Notes: a model not told the origin generated them from the letters alone. A stretch of 64,000 nt of DNA from Streptomyces olivochromogenes (GCF_001514115.1 NZ_KQ948463.1:186001-250000); one strand, 5' to 3'; numbered from the stretch's first letter, positions 8,292 to 17,057 are shown. Program-made: numbers and translations.

Positions 8292-8960
8292 TTCTCCCAG
8301 CGGCATGCCCGCCAACTCCCTTACGTCCCGGGCCAGATGGGCCTGGTCGGCGAAGCCGGAGCGGGCCGCCGTCTCCGCGAAGGGGACCCCGGCGCGGGCG
8401 AGGGCGAGCGCCCGTTGCAGGCGCAGGACGCGGGCGAGGGTCTTGGGGCCGTAGCCGAAGGCGGTCAGTGAGCGGCGGTGCAACTGGCGTGCGCTCAGGC
8501 CGAGTCGGTCGGCCGTCGCCGCGATCGACCGGCCCGCGTCCAGGGCCGTCACGACCTCCCGCAGCAGCGGGTCGGGGGGACCGGTGGCGGCCGCCCGGTC
8601 CAGTGCCACCTGTTCCAGCGCGGTCACCGGGTCGGCGGCCGCGGCGACCCGCGCGGTGCGGCGCCGTACCTCCGAGGCCGGCCACAGGTCCGCCAAGTCG
8701 ACGCGCAGGTCGCGGAGTTCGTGGGCGGGTACGCCGAGGAACGTCGGCCCCGTGCCGGGGTGGAAGCGGACGCCCGCCCAGTGTCCGGCCGCGCCCTCGG
8801 GAACGTACGCCCGGGTGTCGGGCCCGGCGACGAGCAGTCGCCCCTCGTGCCAGAGCAGGTCCATACAGCCGTCGGGAAGCACGGCCCCCACCGTGGAACC
8901 GGACGTTCCACGGGACCACACGACGGCGCCCGCCAACCGGGAAGGCCGCTCCACGTACAT
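8274..8960 (-). CDS. AraC-family transcriptional regulator (first of two)
   Basis: A 228-residue regulator. The C-terminal half carries the two AraC helix-turn-helices (SIAATADRLGLSARQLHRR and VPFAETAARSGFADQAHLAR). The N-terminal half (VLPDGCMDLLW, GVRFHPGTGPTFLGVPAHEL) is the beta-rich sensor typical of the DUF6597-type AraC proteins. The ATG is preceded at 7 nt by TAGCCT, a likely leaderless promoter that overlaps the stop codon of the second AraC gene just upstream. It is convergent with the VOC gene and overlaps its end. Confidence 0.85.
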   Translation of the reverse strand: MYVERPSRLAGAVVWSRGTSGSTVGAVLPDGCMDLLWHEGRLLVAGPDTRAYVPEGAAGHWAGVRFHPGTGPTFLGVPAHELRDLRVDLADLWPASEVRRRTARVAAAADPVTALEQVALDRAAATGPPDPLLREVVTALDAGRSIAATADRLGLSARQLHRRSLTAFGYGPKTLARVLRLQRALALARAGVPFAETAARSGFADQAHLARDVRELAGMPLGELLGRG

Positions 8961-8967
8961 GTACGTC

Positions 8968-8973
8968 AGGCTA
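8968..8973 (-). promoter_or_regulatory. -10 hexamer of a probable leaderless promoter (first AraC gene)
   Basis: TAGCCT ends 7 nt before the ATG at 8960. Its first three bases are the TAG stop codon of the upstream AraC gene. Confidence 0.4.
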
Positions 8974-9906
8974 CGCCGCCCGCGTCCGGTGCTCCTGCGG
9001 GCTGACCCCGTACACCCGTTTGAAGGCGCTGGACAGGGCGAAGGCGCTGCCGTAGCCGACGTGGCGGGCGATCGCCTCGAGGGTGTCGTCCGTTTCGCGC
9101 AGCCGGTCGGCGGCCAGGGCGAGGCGCCAGCCGGTGAGGTAGGTCATCGGGGGCTCGCCCACGAGTTCGCTGAAGCGGCGGGCCAGTGCGGCCCGGGACA
9201 CCCCGGCCTTCGCGGCGAGCGTCGCCACGGTCCAGGGGTGTGCCGGGTCGTCCTGGACGAACCGCAGCACCCGGCCGACGACGGGGTCCGCGAGCGCCCG
9301 GTACCAGGCGGGGGCGGCCCCCTCCGGACGGGAGAACCAGGCGCGCAGCGCGGCGATCATGAGGAGATCGAGGAGCCGGTCCAGGACCACCTCCTGGCCG
9401 GGCTCGTCTCGGACGATCTCCTCGGTGAGGAGCGCGGTGAGCGGGCAGTCCCACACGTCCTGGGTCAGGGAGAGCAGCGGCGGCAGGGCGTCGAGCAGCC
9501 TGCCGTTGATCTCGCCCCGCATCATGTACGTCCCGATCAGCAGCACCGTGGAGCCTTCGAGCCGGTCGCCCCAGGTGCGGACGTCCAGGTCCCACCGGCC
9601 CTTCAGGGACCGCCCGTCGGGGTAGGTGCACTCGCCGCCCGGCAGGATCACCGCCTGCGGCGGGGTGCCCGGGTCGTCCGCGCAGGTGTACGGGTCAGGG
9701 CCGCGGGCGATCGCGAGGTCACCGGCCCGCAGGAACAGGCGCTCCCCCGCGTCCGGTACGACCCAGGCCTCGCCGCGCACCACGAGCATGATCGTGAGGG
9801 GGGCGCGGTCCTCGACGCGTACGCACCAGGGCGGGTCGAAGCACGCACGGATCATGAAGGCACCGCGTGCCCGGGGGCCCTCCAGCAGACCGGCGAGTGC
9901 GTCCAT
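8971..9906 (-). CDS. AraC-family regulator with cupin sensor domain (second of two)
   Basis: A 311-residue protein. I chose ATG 9906 (MDALAGLLEGPRARGAF); the frame continues upstream only as antisense of the NmrA-like gene. The N-terminal part is a cupin-like sensor (PWCVRVEDRAPLTIMLVVRGEAW, LFLRAGDLAIARGPDPY). The C-terminal part carries two helix-turn-helices (WTVATLAAKAGVSRAALARR and LEAIARHVGYGSAFALSSAFKR) of the AraC/XylS class. Its gene is divergent from the NmrA-like oxidoreductase, with a pair of direct repeats between them. Control of that neighbour is the usual arrangement in this family and is inferred here. Confidence 0.9.
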   Translation of the reverse strand: MDALAGLLEGPRARGAFMIRACFDPPWCVRVEDRAPLTIMLVVRGEAWVVPDAGERLFLRAGDLAIARGPDPYTCADDPGTPPQAVILPGGECTYPDGRSLKGRWDLDVRTWGDRLEGSTVLLIGTYMMRGEINGRLLDALPPLLSLTQDVWDCPLTALLTEEIVRDEPGQEVVLDRLLDLLMIAALRAWFSRPEGAAPAWYRALADPVVGRVLRFVQDDPAHPWTVATLAAKAGVSRAALARRFSELVGEPPMTYLTGWRLALAADRLRETDDTLEAIARHVGYGSAFALSSAFKRVYGVSPQEHRTRAA

Positions 9907-9912
9907 GGCGTC

Positions 9913-9949
9913 AGCGTAGACGTCTGAGGGGAAGGGACGTAGACGTCCG
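9913..9949. promoter_or_regulatory. Direct-repeat operator candidate and -10 between AraC and NmrA-like genes
   Basis: CGTAGACGTCTG (9915-9926) and CGTAGACGTCCG (9938-9949) are direct repeats 23 bp apart, about two helical turns, as AraC proteins like to bind. On the minus strand TACGCT (9913-9918) ends 6 nt before the AraC ATG and overlaps the first repeat, which fits autorepression and a leaderless mRNA. Confidence 0.5.
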
Positions 9950-10048
9950 CTTATGGGAACAAGCCCCTCGGAGATGGGAGCCCTGCGCGGGCGGCGATTC
10001 ACTGTCGGTATGACGCAGAACAGGGCACGCGAAGAGCACGTACGGGAC

Positions 10049-10861
10049 ATGACGGTGCTGGTGACGGGCGCCACGGGGCGTACCGGGCGGCGGGTGGCCG
10101 AGGCCGCGCGGGCGGCTGGGCTGAGGGTGCGGGCAGCGTCCCGTGGGGCGGGGTTCGACTGGACGGACCGCTCGACGTGGGCGGACACCCTGCGGGGTGC
10201 CGACGCGGCGTATCTCGTCCACCCCACGGACGTCGGCTCGCCCGACGCGGCCGAGATGGTCGGGGGTCTGGCGCGGGAGGCGGTCGGGCTGGGGGTGCGG
10301 CGGCTGGTGCTGCTGTCCTCGCGGGGTGAGGAGCGGGCGCGGCCGGCCGAGGAGGCGCTGAGGGCGTCGGGCGCGGACTGGACGGTCGTACGGGCCGCGT
10401 GGTTCGCGCAGAACTTCAGCGAGGGACCGTTGGTGGAGGGGCTGCTCCGCGGGGAACTGGTGTTTCCCGCCGGTGAGGTGCGGGAGCCGTTCATCGATGT
10501 GCGGGACATCGCGGACGTCGTGGTGGCCGTGCTCACGGGGGGCGACCGGTATGTCGGGCAGGAGCTCGCCGTCTCGGGGCCCCGGCTGCTGAGTTTTCGG
10601 GAGGCGGTGGGGGAGATCGCGGCGGCGACGGGGAGTGCGTTGACGTATCTCCCGGTGACGGCGCGCCAGTACGGCGATCAGCTGGCCGGGTTCGGGGTGC
10701 CGGCGCAGGAGGTCGAGTTCCTCGTCGAGCTCTTCGAGAGCCTGCTCGACGGGCGTAACTCCTACCTGTCGGAGGGTGTGCGGGAGGTTCTGGGGCGGGA
10801 GCCGTGCGATTTCACTGCGTTCGCTCGGGAGGCGGCGGGGGCGGGTGTCTGGAAGGGGTAG
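10049..10861 (+). CDS. NmrA-like NAD(P)-binding oxidoreductase
   Basis: A 270-residue atypical short-chain dehydrogenase. The Rossmann dinucleotide motif is at the very start (MTVLVTGATGRTGRRVAE), followed by VRAASR. RLVLLSSRGEE follows in the middle and FIDVRDIADVVVAVL near residue 150. That pattern is the NmrA/NAD(P)H-quinone-sensing group. No strong ribosome site exists; ATG 10010 in frame would add 13 residues. The gene is divergent from the cupin AraC regulator, which probably controls it. The substrate is unknown; homologues act on quinones or sense redox state. Confidence 0.85.
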   Translation: MTVLVTGATGRTGRRVAEAARAAGLRVRAASRGAGFDWTDRSTWADTLRGADAAYLVHPTDVGSPDAAEMVGGLAREAVGLGVRRLVLLSSRGEERARPAEEALRASGADWTVVRAAWFAQNFSEGPLVEGLLRGELVFPAGEVREPFIDVRDIADVVVAVLTGGDRYVGQELAVSGPRLLSFREAVGEIAAATGSALTYLPVTARQYGDQLAGFGVPAQEVEFLVELFESLLDGRNSYLSEGVREVLGREPCDFTAFAREAAGAGVWKG

Positions 10862-10904
10862 GTTCGGGCGGAAATGCGGGGTGCGTTCTTCGGGTGCGGG
10901 TGGT

Positions 10905-10995
10905 GGGGGCTGGGCGCGCAGTTCCCCGCGCCCCTCGGGCGGGGGCTTCGCCCCGCATCCTGCGCCCCTCGGGCTGGGGCTTCGCCCCGCATCCC
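10905..10995. repeat. Streptomyces-type GC repeat with hairpins, probable bidirectional terminator
   Basis: GCGCAGTTCCCCGCGCCCCT (about 10915-10934) leads into two 34-bp tandem copies (10928-10961 and 10962-10995) that differ at two positions. Each copy contains a GGGGC-TTC-GCCCC hairpin. It lies between convergent genes and is related in reverse orientation to the element at 17091-17415. Confidence 0.65.
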
Positions 10996-10998
10996 GTG

Positions 10999-12159
10999 CT
11001 ACTCGTCCGCGCTGTGCTCGTCGTTGCTCTTGCGGGGGTGGTGGGGGCTCTTGACGTGGGTGCGGAGGCGGGAGGTCACGTCCTCCGGGGGGAGGAAGCG
11101 GGACCAGCGTTCCGGGAACTCGGAGGGCATGTCCGGGTCGTCGGGGTCGGGGTCGGCGGCGCGGTGGGCGGCGGCGCGGGCGACGTACTCGGCGGCCTGC
11201 TCCTGACGCAGGCGCTCGTTCGCGGCGCGGGCCGCGGCCGTGGCGGCGGCCGGCCAGACCCGGTCGATGGCCGCGTTGACGGCGGCGCCGACGAGGACGG
11301 CGAACGCGGACACACCGATCCACAGGAGAACGGCCACGGGGGCGGCGAGTGAGCCGTAGATCGTCGGGCCCTCGACCGTGCTGGTCAGGTAGATGCGGAG
11401 CAGGAAGCTCCCGAAGACCCACATGGCGAGGGCGACCAGGGCGCCGGGCACGTCCTCCACCCAGGGTGAGCGGACGGGCACCGACACGTGGTACAGCGTG
11501 GTCAGGAAGACGACCGAGAGCACGATGACGACAGGCCAGTACAGGACCTGCACGAGCGTCGCCGACCACGGCACGATCTGCACCACCGCGTCCGGACCCG
11601 CGACCATCAGCGGCAGCGCGATCGAGCCGATCAGCAGCGCCACGATGAACAGCAGGAACGACATCACGCGGGTCGCCACGATCCCCCGGGTGCCGTCGAG
11701 GCCGTACATCACGGTGATGGTGTCGACGAAGACGTTCACCGCGCGCGAGCCCGACCACAGGGCGAAGAGGAAGCCGAGGGAGATGATGTCGGGCCGGCCG
11801 CCCTTCATCACGTCGTGAAGGATCGGTTCGGCGATCTGGTGGACGCCCTTGTCCGTGAGGACGGTGCGGGAAGCCTCCAGGATGTTGGACTCCAGGCTGG
11901 CGATCGAGTGCGCGCCGGTCCAGTCGTCCACGTAGCCGAGCAGTCCGATCATGCTCAGCAGCAGGGGCGGCACGGACAGGAGTGTGAAGAAGGCGGCCTC
12001 GGCCGCCAGCCCGAGGATCCGGTACTCCATGCAGGAGTTGACGGTGTCCTTGAGCAGCAGCCAGGCGGTCCTGCGCTTCGACACGTTCCTGTACAGCGCG
12101 CGAGCGCGGTGAAAGCGGCCCACGGGAGACCGTTCAGGTGTTTCTTTTGCCTGGTGCAC
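10999..12159 (-). CDS. YihY/virulence factor BrkB family membrane protein
   Basis: A 386-residue integral membrane protein of the YihY/BrkB family (once misnamed ribonuclease BN). The conserved N-terminal block (TAWLLLKDTVNSCMEYRILG, LAAEAAFFTLLSVPPLLLS) and the LTSTVEGPTIYGSLAAPVAVL region near the end of the sixth helix are visible, with about six hydrophobic segments. A hydrophilic tail of some 90 residues rich in Arg, Ala, Asp and Pro follows. I chose GTG 12159, the only start downstream of the divergent gene's ATG. An AAGGAG lies directly against it, closer than usual, so the start has some doubt. The role is unknown. Confidence 0.85.
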   Translation of the reverse strand: MHQAKETPERSPVGRFHRARALYRNVSKRRTAWLLLKDTVNSCMEYRILGLAAEAAFFTLLSVPPLLLSMIGLLGYVDDWTGAHSIASLESNILEASRTVLTDKGVHQIAEPILHDVMKGGRPDIISLGFLFALWSGSRAVNVFVDTITVMYGLDGTRGIVATRVMSFLLFIVALLIGSIALPLMVAGPDAVVQIVPWSATLVQVLYWPVVIVLSVVFLTTLYHVSVPVRSPWVEDVPGALVALAMWVFGSFLLRIYLTSTVEGPTIYGSLAAPVAVLLWIGVSAFAVLVGAAVNAAIDRVWPAAATAAARAANERLRQEQAAEYVARAAAHRAADPDPDDPDMPSEFPERWSRFLPPEDVTSRLRTHVKSPHHPRKSNDEHSADE

Positions 12160-12164
12160 CTCCT

Positions 12165-12170
12165 TACCGT
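12165..12170 (+). promoter_or_regulatory. -10 hexamer of a probable leaderless promoter (acyl-CoA dehydrogenase gene)
   Basis: TACCGT ends 6 nt before the ATG at 12177. With only 17 bp between the two divergent start codons, the -35 must lie inside the YihY coding region. Confidence 0.5.
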
Positions 12171-12176
12171 ATCCGT

Positions 12177-13811
12177 ATGGCAGCCAGCACCCACACCGTG
12201 ACCAACCAGGCTCCGCCCCTGGTCGGATATGACGTCTTTGCCGCCGACCGGGCCCTCGTGGAGGCGGTCGAGCGGCACCTGGATCCAGGACTTCTCGACG
12301 AGGCACACGAGGAGCTGTCGCTGCTCGGGCGTACGACGGGCTCCGCGCAGGTGCAGGAGTGGGGGGTGCTGGCCAACGAGAATCCGCCGAAGCTGCGCAC
12401 CCACGACCGCTACGGCAACCGCGTCGACGAGGTCGATTTCCATCCCGCCTGGCACCGACTGCTCGGCAAGGGGGTCTCGGCGGGGCTGACGGCGGCCTGG
12501 AGCCGTCCCGGCGGTCACCTCAGGCGCGCGGCCGGCTTCGTCGTGTGGTCGCAGGCCGAGGCGGGCCACGGCTGCCCGCTGTCGATGACCCACGCGGCGG
12601 TGCCCGCCCTGCGCACCGACCCGGCGCTCGCCGCCCTCTGGGAACCACTGCTCACGTCCACCGTCTACGACCAGGGGCTGCGGCCCGCCTCCCAGAAGGC
12701 CGGTGTGCTCTTCGGGATGGGCATGACGGAGAAGCAGGGCGGCAGTGACGTACGGGCGAACAGGACCGAGGCGCGGCCGCTCGCCGAGGACGGGACGTAT
12801 GAGCTCACAGGGCACAAATGGTTCTGTTCGGCGCCGATGTCGGACGGGTTCCTGGTGCTGGCGCAGGCGCCGGGCGGGCTCACCTGTTTTCTGGTGCCGA
12901 GGGTGCTGGAGGACGGGACCCGCAACGTGTTCCGCATCCAGCGGCTCAAGGACAAGCTCGGCAACAAGTCGAACGCGTCGAGCGAGGTCGAGTTCGACGG
13001 GACCTGGGCGCGCCGGGTCGGGGACGAGGGGCGCGGGGTGCGCACCATCATCGAGATGGTCGCGGTGACCCGGCTGGACTGTGTGCTCGGCGCCGCCGCC
13101 GTCATGCGGCAGTCCGTGGCGCAGGCCGTGCACCACTGCACCTACCGGGAGGCCTTCGGCGGCAAGCTGATCGACAAGCCGCTGATGCGCAACGTGCTGG
13201 CGGACCTGGCGCTGGAGTCGGAGGCGGCGACGACGCTGGCGATGCGTCTGGCGGCGGCGTACGACGACGGCGGCGAGGACGAGCGGGCCTTCCTGCGGCT
13301 CGCGGTGCCGGCCGCCAAGTACTGGGTGACCAAGCGCTGCACCCCGGTGGCGGTGGAGGCACTGGAGTGCCTGGGCGGCAACGGGTACGTCGAGGAGTCC
13401 GGCATGCCGAGGCTGCTGCGCGAGTCGCCGCTCAACTCCATCTGGGAGGGAGCGGGCAATGTGCAGGCCCTCGACCTGCTGCGCGCGATCCAGCGGGAGC
13501 CGCAGGCGCTGAACGCGTTCCTGCAGGAGGTGGGCCGGGCCCGCGGCGCCGACCACCGGCTCGACGGCGCGATCAAGAACCTGCTGGGCGAACTCGCCGA
13601 CCTGGACGGTATCGAAGGCCGCGGGCGCAGGCTCGCGGAGCGGGTCGCGCTGGTGCTGCAGGGGTCGCTGCTCGTGCAGTACGCGCCCCCGGAGGTCGCC
13701 GACGCGTTCTGCGCCTCACGGCTGGGCGGCGACTGGGGCTCGGCCTTCGGCACCCTGCCGCACAGTCTCGATCTGGCCACGGTGGTGGAACGGGCCCGAC
13801 CGGTTTCGTGA
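12177..13811 (+). CDS. AidB-like acyl-CoA dehydrogenase family flavoprotein
   Basis: A 544-residue FAD enzyme. GMTEKQGGSDVRANRTEA is the hallmark block of the AidB/isovaleryl-CoA dehydrogenase-like branch. TGHKWFCSAPMSDGFLVLAQA and the C-terminal ECLGGNGYVEESGMPRLLRE also fit the family. AidB of E. coli belongs to the adaptive response to alkylating agents, but many actinobacterial members are uncharacterised, so the reaction is not certain. The ATG at 12177 has no ribosome site; a TACCGT at 6 nt suggests a leaderless message. It is divergent from the YihY gene with only 17 bp between starts. Confidence 0.9.
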   Translation: MAASTHTVTNQAPPLVGYDVFAADRALVEAVERHLDPGLLDEAHEELSLLGRTTGSAQVQEWGVLANENPPKLRTHDRYGNRVDEVDFHPAWHRLLGKGVSAGLTAAWSRPGGHLRRAAGFVVWSQAEAGHGCPLSMTHAAVPALRTDPALAALWEPLLTSTVYDQGLRPASQKAGVLFGMGMTEKQGGSDVRANRTEARPLAEDGTYELTGHKWFCSAPMSDGFLVLAQAPGGLTCFLVPRVLEDGTRNVFRIQRLKDKLGNKSNASSEVEFDGTWARRVGDEGRGVRTIIEMVAVTRLDCVLGAAAVMRQSVAQAVHHCTYREAFGGKLIDKPLMRNVLADLALESEAATTLAMRLAAAYDDGGEDERAFLRLAVPAAKYWVTKRCTPVAVEALECLGGNGYVEESGMPRLLRESPLNSIWEGAGNVQALDLLRAIQREPQALNAFLQEVGRARGADHRLDGAIKNLLGELADLDGIEGRGRRLAERVALVLQGSLLVQYAPPEVADAFCASRLGGDWGSAFGTLPHSLDLATVVERARPVS

Positions 13812-14189
13812 ACTGATTCCTGCGCTGTTTCCCGAGCGGGTCTCCGCACCGGGCGCGGGGGTGGTGCTGCGCCGACACGGCACCACCCCCGCTCTCAGGC
13901 CCCGTTGTGAGGAGCGCGAACGCCGCACGGGCGGCGTTGCTCAAGTCTCCGACCCCGTACGGCTGTTCGCCAGGGTTGCAGGGGGTTGCAACTTTTCCGG
14001 CCTCTGTGGCCGGACTGTGTCCCTCCGTCGGCGCCGAGCGGCACTATGAGAACAGCAGTCAGTACGGGCCCGGGTGGCCGTGGCCGAAAAGGGCCGGGCA
14101 GTGGCGGGCCACAGGTGCCCCCGAACCCGTCGGTCCGTCGGCCGGTCGGTCCGTCGGCCCGTCCGTCCGGGGAGGATGGGGAGGATTCC
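13812..14189. other. 378-bp intergenic region with an inverted repeat and an 8-bp repeat tract
   Basis: I see no gene here. CCGGCC-TCTGT-GGCCGG (13997-14013) is a perfect 6-bp inverted repeat. Just before it stands GGTTGCAGGGGGTTGCAAC. Four 8-bp units (GGTCCGTC, GGCCGGTC, GGTCCGTC, GGCCCGTC) occupy 14132-14163, shortly before the ribosome site of the next gene. The inverted repeat may be an operator of the GAF regulator. Confidence 0.5.
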
Positions 14190-15596
14190 GTGGCGCACTC
14201 ACCGATCGACGTGACGCGGCTCGCCGCCCTGGATGCCGCCCAGGCGGCCCGTGTCCTGCGCGAGGTCCGCGACGCCACGCTCTCCGGACAGCCCGCCCGC
14301 CTCGCGCCACGCCCGGTGATCGAGCAGTCCTGGGAGCGCATGCTGCGCAGCGGAGTCGACCCCGACCACGACTTCCGGGCCGGGCTGCTGGTCCGTGACG
14401 AGGTCGAGCGGCGGCGCCAGACCTCACAGCTGCGGCATGTCCTGCCGGTGCTGCGCGAGGGACTGCTCGCGGTCGCGGACGTCGCGCACCACATCATGGT
14501 GGTCGCGGACGAGGAGGGCCGGGTGCTGTGGCGGGAGGGCAGCGCGTCCGTGCTGCGCAAGGCCGACGGGTTCGGCTTCGAACTCGGGGCGGACTGGCGC
14601 GAGGGCGTGGTCGGTACGAACGGCGTGGGCACCCCGCTGGTCGCCCGGCGCCCCGTCCAGGTCTTCTCCGCCGAGCACTTCGTGCGCACCCACCACTCGT
14701 GGACCTGCACCGGCGCCCCGATCACCGACCCCCGCGACGGCAGTCTGATCGGCGTCGTGGACGTGAGCGGGCCGCTGGACACCCTGCACCCGGCGACGCT
14801 CGCCCTGGTCGGCGCGGTGGCCAAACTCGCCGAGGCGCGCCTGCGCGAGCTGCACCTGACCTCGCTGGAGGGGCTGCGCGCGGTGGCGGCGCCGGTGCTC
14901 GCCCGGCTCGGCGGACGCGCCCTCGCCGTGGACCAGGACGGCTGGACGGCCGCGGTCACCGGGATGCCGTACACCGGACGGCTCGCGCTGCCCAAGGCGC
15001 TGGCTCCCGGGCGGAGTTGGCTGCCGACGCTCGGACTGTGCGTGGTGGAGCCGCTGCCCGGCGGTTGGCTGCTGCGGACCGCCGACGAGCCGGGGCCCCG
15101 GCGGGCCGCGCGGATCGTCCTGGACCTGGCGCACCCGCGGCGCTCCTCGGTGACCGTCTCGTCCGAAGCGGGCTCCTGGTGCCACGAACTGAGCCCCCGG
15201 CATGCCGAGTTGCTGTACCTGCTGGCCGTCCGACCCACCGGGCGCAGCGCCTCCGGGCTTGCCGACGACCTGTTCGACGACCCCGGTCGTACGGTGACGG
15301 TGCGGGCCGAGATGTCGCGCGTACGGCGGTATCTCGGGGCTTTTCTGGAACACCGGCCGTATCGTTTCTGCGAGGCCGCGGAGGTCGAGTTGGTGCTCCC
15401 GGAGGACCCCCGGGACCTGCTCCCCCACTCGACGGCGCCGGCGGTGCGCCGGGCGCGGAAACCCGGGCCCCCTTGTACCGCACCGGGGCCCGGCGCGTCA
15501 CCCGACCGGCCGAATATGCCCCCTGCGAGAGGCAAGGAGCGTATTTCGGGACCGTCTTCCGGGGTCCTTGACCAGGCACGTGGCTCTCTGACGTAG
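14190..15596 (+). CDS. GAF-domain transcriptional regulator with C-terminal winged helix
   Basis: A 468-residue protein starting at GTG 14190, 5 nt after GGAGG. An N-terminal helical region (RLAPRPVIEQSWERMLRSGV) precedes a GAF-type sensor (IMVVADEEGRVLWREG, EGVVGTNGVGTPLVARRPV, LIGVVDVSG) that closely follows the N-terminal part of AcoR-like activators. The sigma-54 AAA+ module is absent. Instead the C-terminus (HAELLYLLAVRPTGRSASGL, VRAEMSRVRRYLG) reads as a winged-helix DNA-binding domain. Such proteins in actinobacteria often regulate alcohol, aldehyde or acetoin oxidation; no such gene is in this window, so the target is open. Confidence 0.8.
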   Translation: MAHSPIDVTRLAALDAAQAARVLREVRDATLSGQPARLAPRPVIEQSWERMLRSGVDPDHDFRAGLLVRDEVERRRQTSQLRHVLPVLREGLLAVADVAHHIMVVADEEGRVLWREGSASVLRKADGFGFELGADWREGVVGTNGVGTPLVARRPVQVFSAEHFVRTHHSWTCTGAPITDPRDGSLIGVVDVSGPLDTLHPATLALVGAVAKLAEARLRELHLTSLEGLRAVAAPVLARLGGRALAVDQDGWTAAVTGMPYTGRLALPKALAPGRSWLPTLGLCVVEPLPGGWLLRTADEPGPRRAARIVLDLAHPRRSSVTVSSEAGSWCHELSPRHAELLYLLAVRPTGRSASGLADDLFDDPGRTVTVRAEMSRVRRYLGAFLEHRPYRFCEAAEVELVLPEDPRDLLPHSTAPAVRRARKPGPPCTAPGPGASPDRPNMPPARGKERISGPSSGVLDQARGSLT

Positions 15597-15677
15597 CATC
15601 CCTCCACAGGCCACCCCACCCGTCTCTCCGTCAACGTTCTGATCATGAGGGGCAGTTGGCCTTCCTCGGGAGGACGC

Positions 15678-17057
15678 ATGATGCACCGCGGCAGGCACCG
15701 TCGTAGGCGAAGGGGACAGGCGCTGCGCGCCACACTGGCCGGAACCGCCCTCGCGCTCACCGCGGCCGCCACGCTGATCAGCACCTCCCAGGCCACGGGC
15801 AGCAACAGTCCGGGCGCGCTGACCCCGCTCACCTCGGCCGCCGAGACCAGCAGGCTCCAGCTGCACGAGAACCTGGTGGCCGGGGACACTCTCAGCACGC
15901 TCAGCCGGAACATGGGCGGGAACGTCGGGGTCTCCGGCGTGCTGGCGAGCGCCGACCACACGATGCGCGACGAGGCCGACTGTTCCGGGACCGAGCGGGC
16001 CGCGCTGCCGCTCGAACCGGTCGCCACCCGTGCGTACTGCTGGGCCCCGGACGACGCGCGGACCCAGCAGTGGGCGCCCGCCTCCGTCACCACCTCCGGT
16101 GACGCCGACCAGGACGGCCGGTGGGGCGACCGGCGGGTCATCCTGGCGGGCTGGAACCACGACGACCGGGCCGCGGGCGCCTCCGCCACCGACCGGGGTC
16201 TGGCCCGGGTCGCCTTCATCGACGCGAGCGACCCGGCGGCGCTCAGGTACCGCTGGGTGCTGCTGGTCGCGCCGCGCGACGGCGGCAGGGACTTCGGCGC
16301 GGTCCGCTCCCGGCTGGGCGGCATGGTCTGGTACCAGGGCAAGCTGATCGTCACCGCGCAGAACGGCGCGGGGCAGGACGACTCCCTGCTCGTCTTCGAC
16401 CTGCACCACCTCCTGAAGGCGGGCGTGGACAGCGGGGCGATCGGCAAGGTGCGCGGCGGCTACTCCGCGCACGGCTACCAGTACGTGCTGCCGGCCGTCG
16501 GCTCGTACAGCCCGGCGGGCGGCACGTGCGGCTCGGGCGAGGCCCGGGCGAACCCCTGTTTCGGTTCCCTGTCGCTGGACCGCACCTCGACGCCGGACAG
16601 CCTGGTCGCCACCGAGGCGGCGCCGGCCGACGGCACGGAGCGGACCCGGATCTGGCGGTACTCGTACAGCACCGTCGCCGACCGGGCGGGGTTGCTCGGC
16701 AGCGACTCCCTGGGGCGGGTCGACGCGCGCGAGGCCTACACGACCAAGGCCTCCGGGCTCTCGGGTGTCCTCTCCCATACGCCGGCCGGGGCGCGCAGGG
16801 CCGACTGGTACGTCGGCCACGCGCCCGCCAGCGGTGGCCGGCACGGCACGCTGTGGCGGCAGAGCGGTCATGCCGCCGAGGCGGTCCAGTGCACCGGTGA
16901 CCAGTCCTACGCCTGTTGGGGCCAGCACACCGCCTCCCTGTCCTACTGGCAGGAGACCGGCGAACTGTGGACCCTCACCGGCGCCGCCCCGGACACGACA
17001 CCGGAGCGCGTCCTGTACGCGGTCCCCTTGACCAAGGTGGACAAGTCCCTGGGCTAG
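15678..17057 (+). CDS. Large secreted protein of unknown function
   Basis: A 459-residue product starting at ATG 15678 after GGGAGGA. The signal peptide is clear: a basic run (HRGRHRRRRRG), a hydrophobic stretch (ATLAGTALALTAAATLIS) and a small-residue cleavage region. The mature part is beta-rich with repeated blocks (RRVILAGWNHDD, GGMVWYQGKLIVTAQNG, DSLLVFDLHHLLKAG, ELWTLTGAAP) suggestive of a propeller. It has several cysteines (EADCSGTE, RAYCWAPDD, GGTCGSGE, NPCFG, QCTGDQSYACWG) that could form three disulfides. I do not recognise a catalytic motif. It follows the GAF regulator by about 80 bp and may share its transcript. Confidence 0.7.
   Translation: MMHRGRHRRRRRGQALRATLAGTALALTAAATLISTSQATGSNSPGALTPLTSAAETSRLQLHENLVAGDTLSTLSRNMGGNVGVSGVLASADHTMRDEADCSGTERAALPLEPVATRAYCWAPDDARTQQWAPASVTTSGDADQDGRWGDRRVILAGWNHDDRAAGASATDRGLARVAFIDASDPAALRYRWVLLVAPRDGGRDFGAVRSRLGGMVWYQGKLIVTAQNGAGQDDSLLVFDLHHLLKAGVDSGAIGKVRGGYSAHGYQYVLPAVGSYSPAGGTCGSGEARANPCFGSLSLDRTSTPDSLVATEAAPADGTERTRIWRYSYSTVADRAGLLGSDSLGRVDAREAYTTKASGLSGVLSHTPAGARRADWYVGHAPASGGRHGTLWRQSGHAAEAVQCTGDQSYACWGQHTASLSYWQETGELWTLTGAAPDTTPERVLYAVPLTKVDKSLG

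Noticed and set aside
9907..10536. An N-terminal extension of the second AraC regulator running through the NmrA-like gene
   Set aside because: The extra part is antisense to the Rossmann gene and of low-complexity composition; the AraC protein starts sensibly at 9906.
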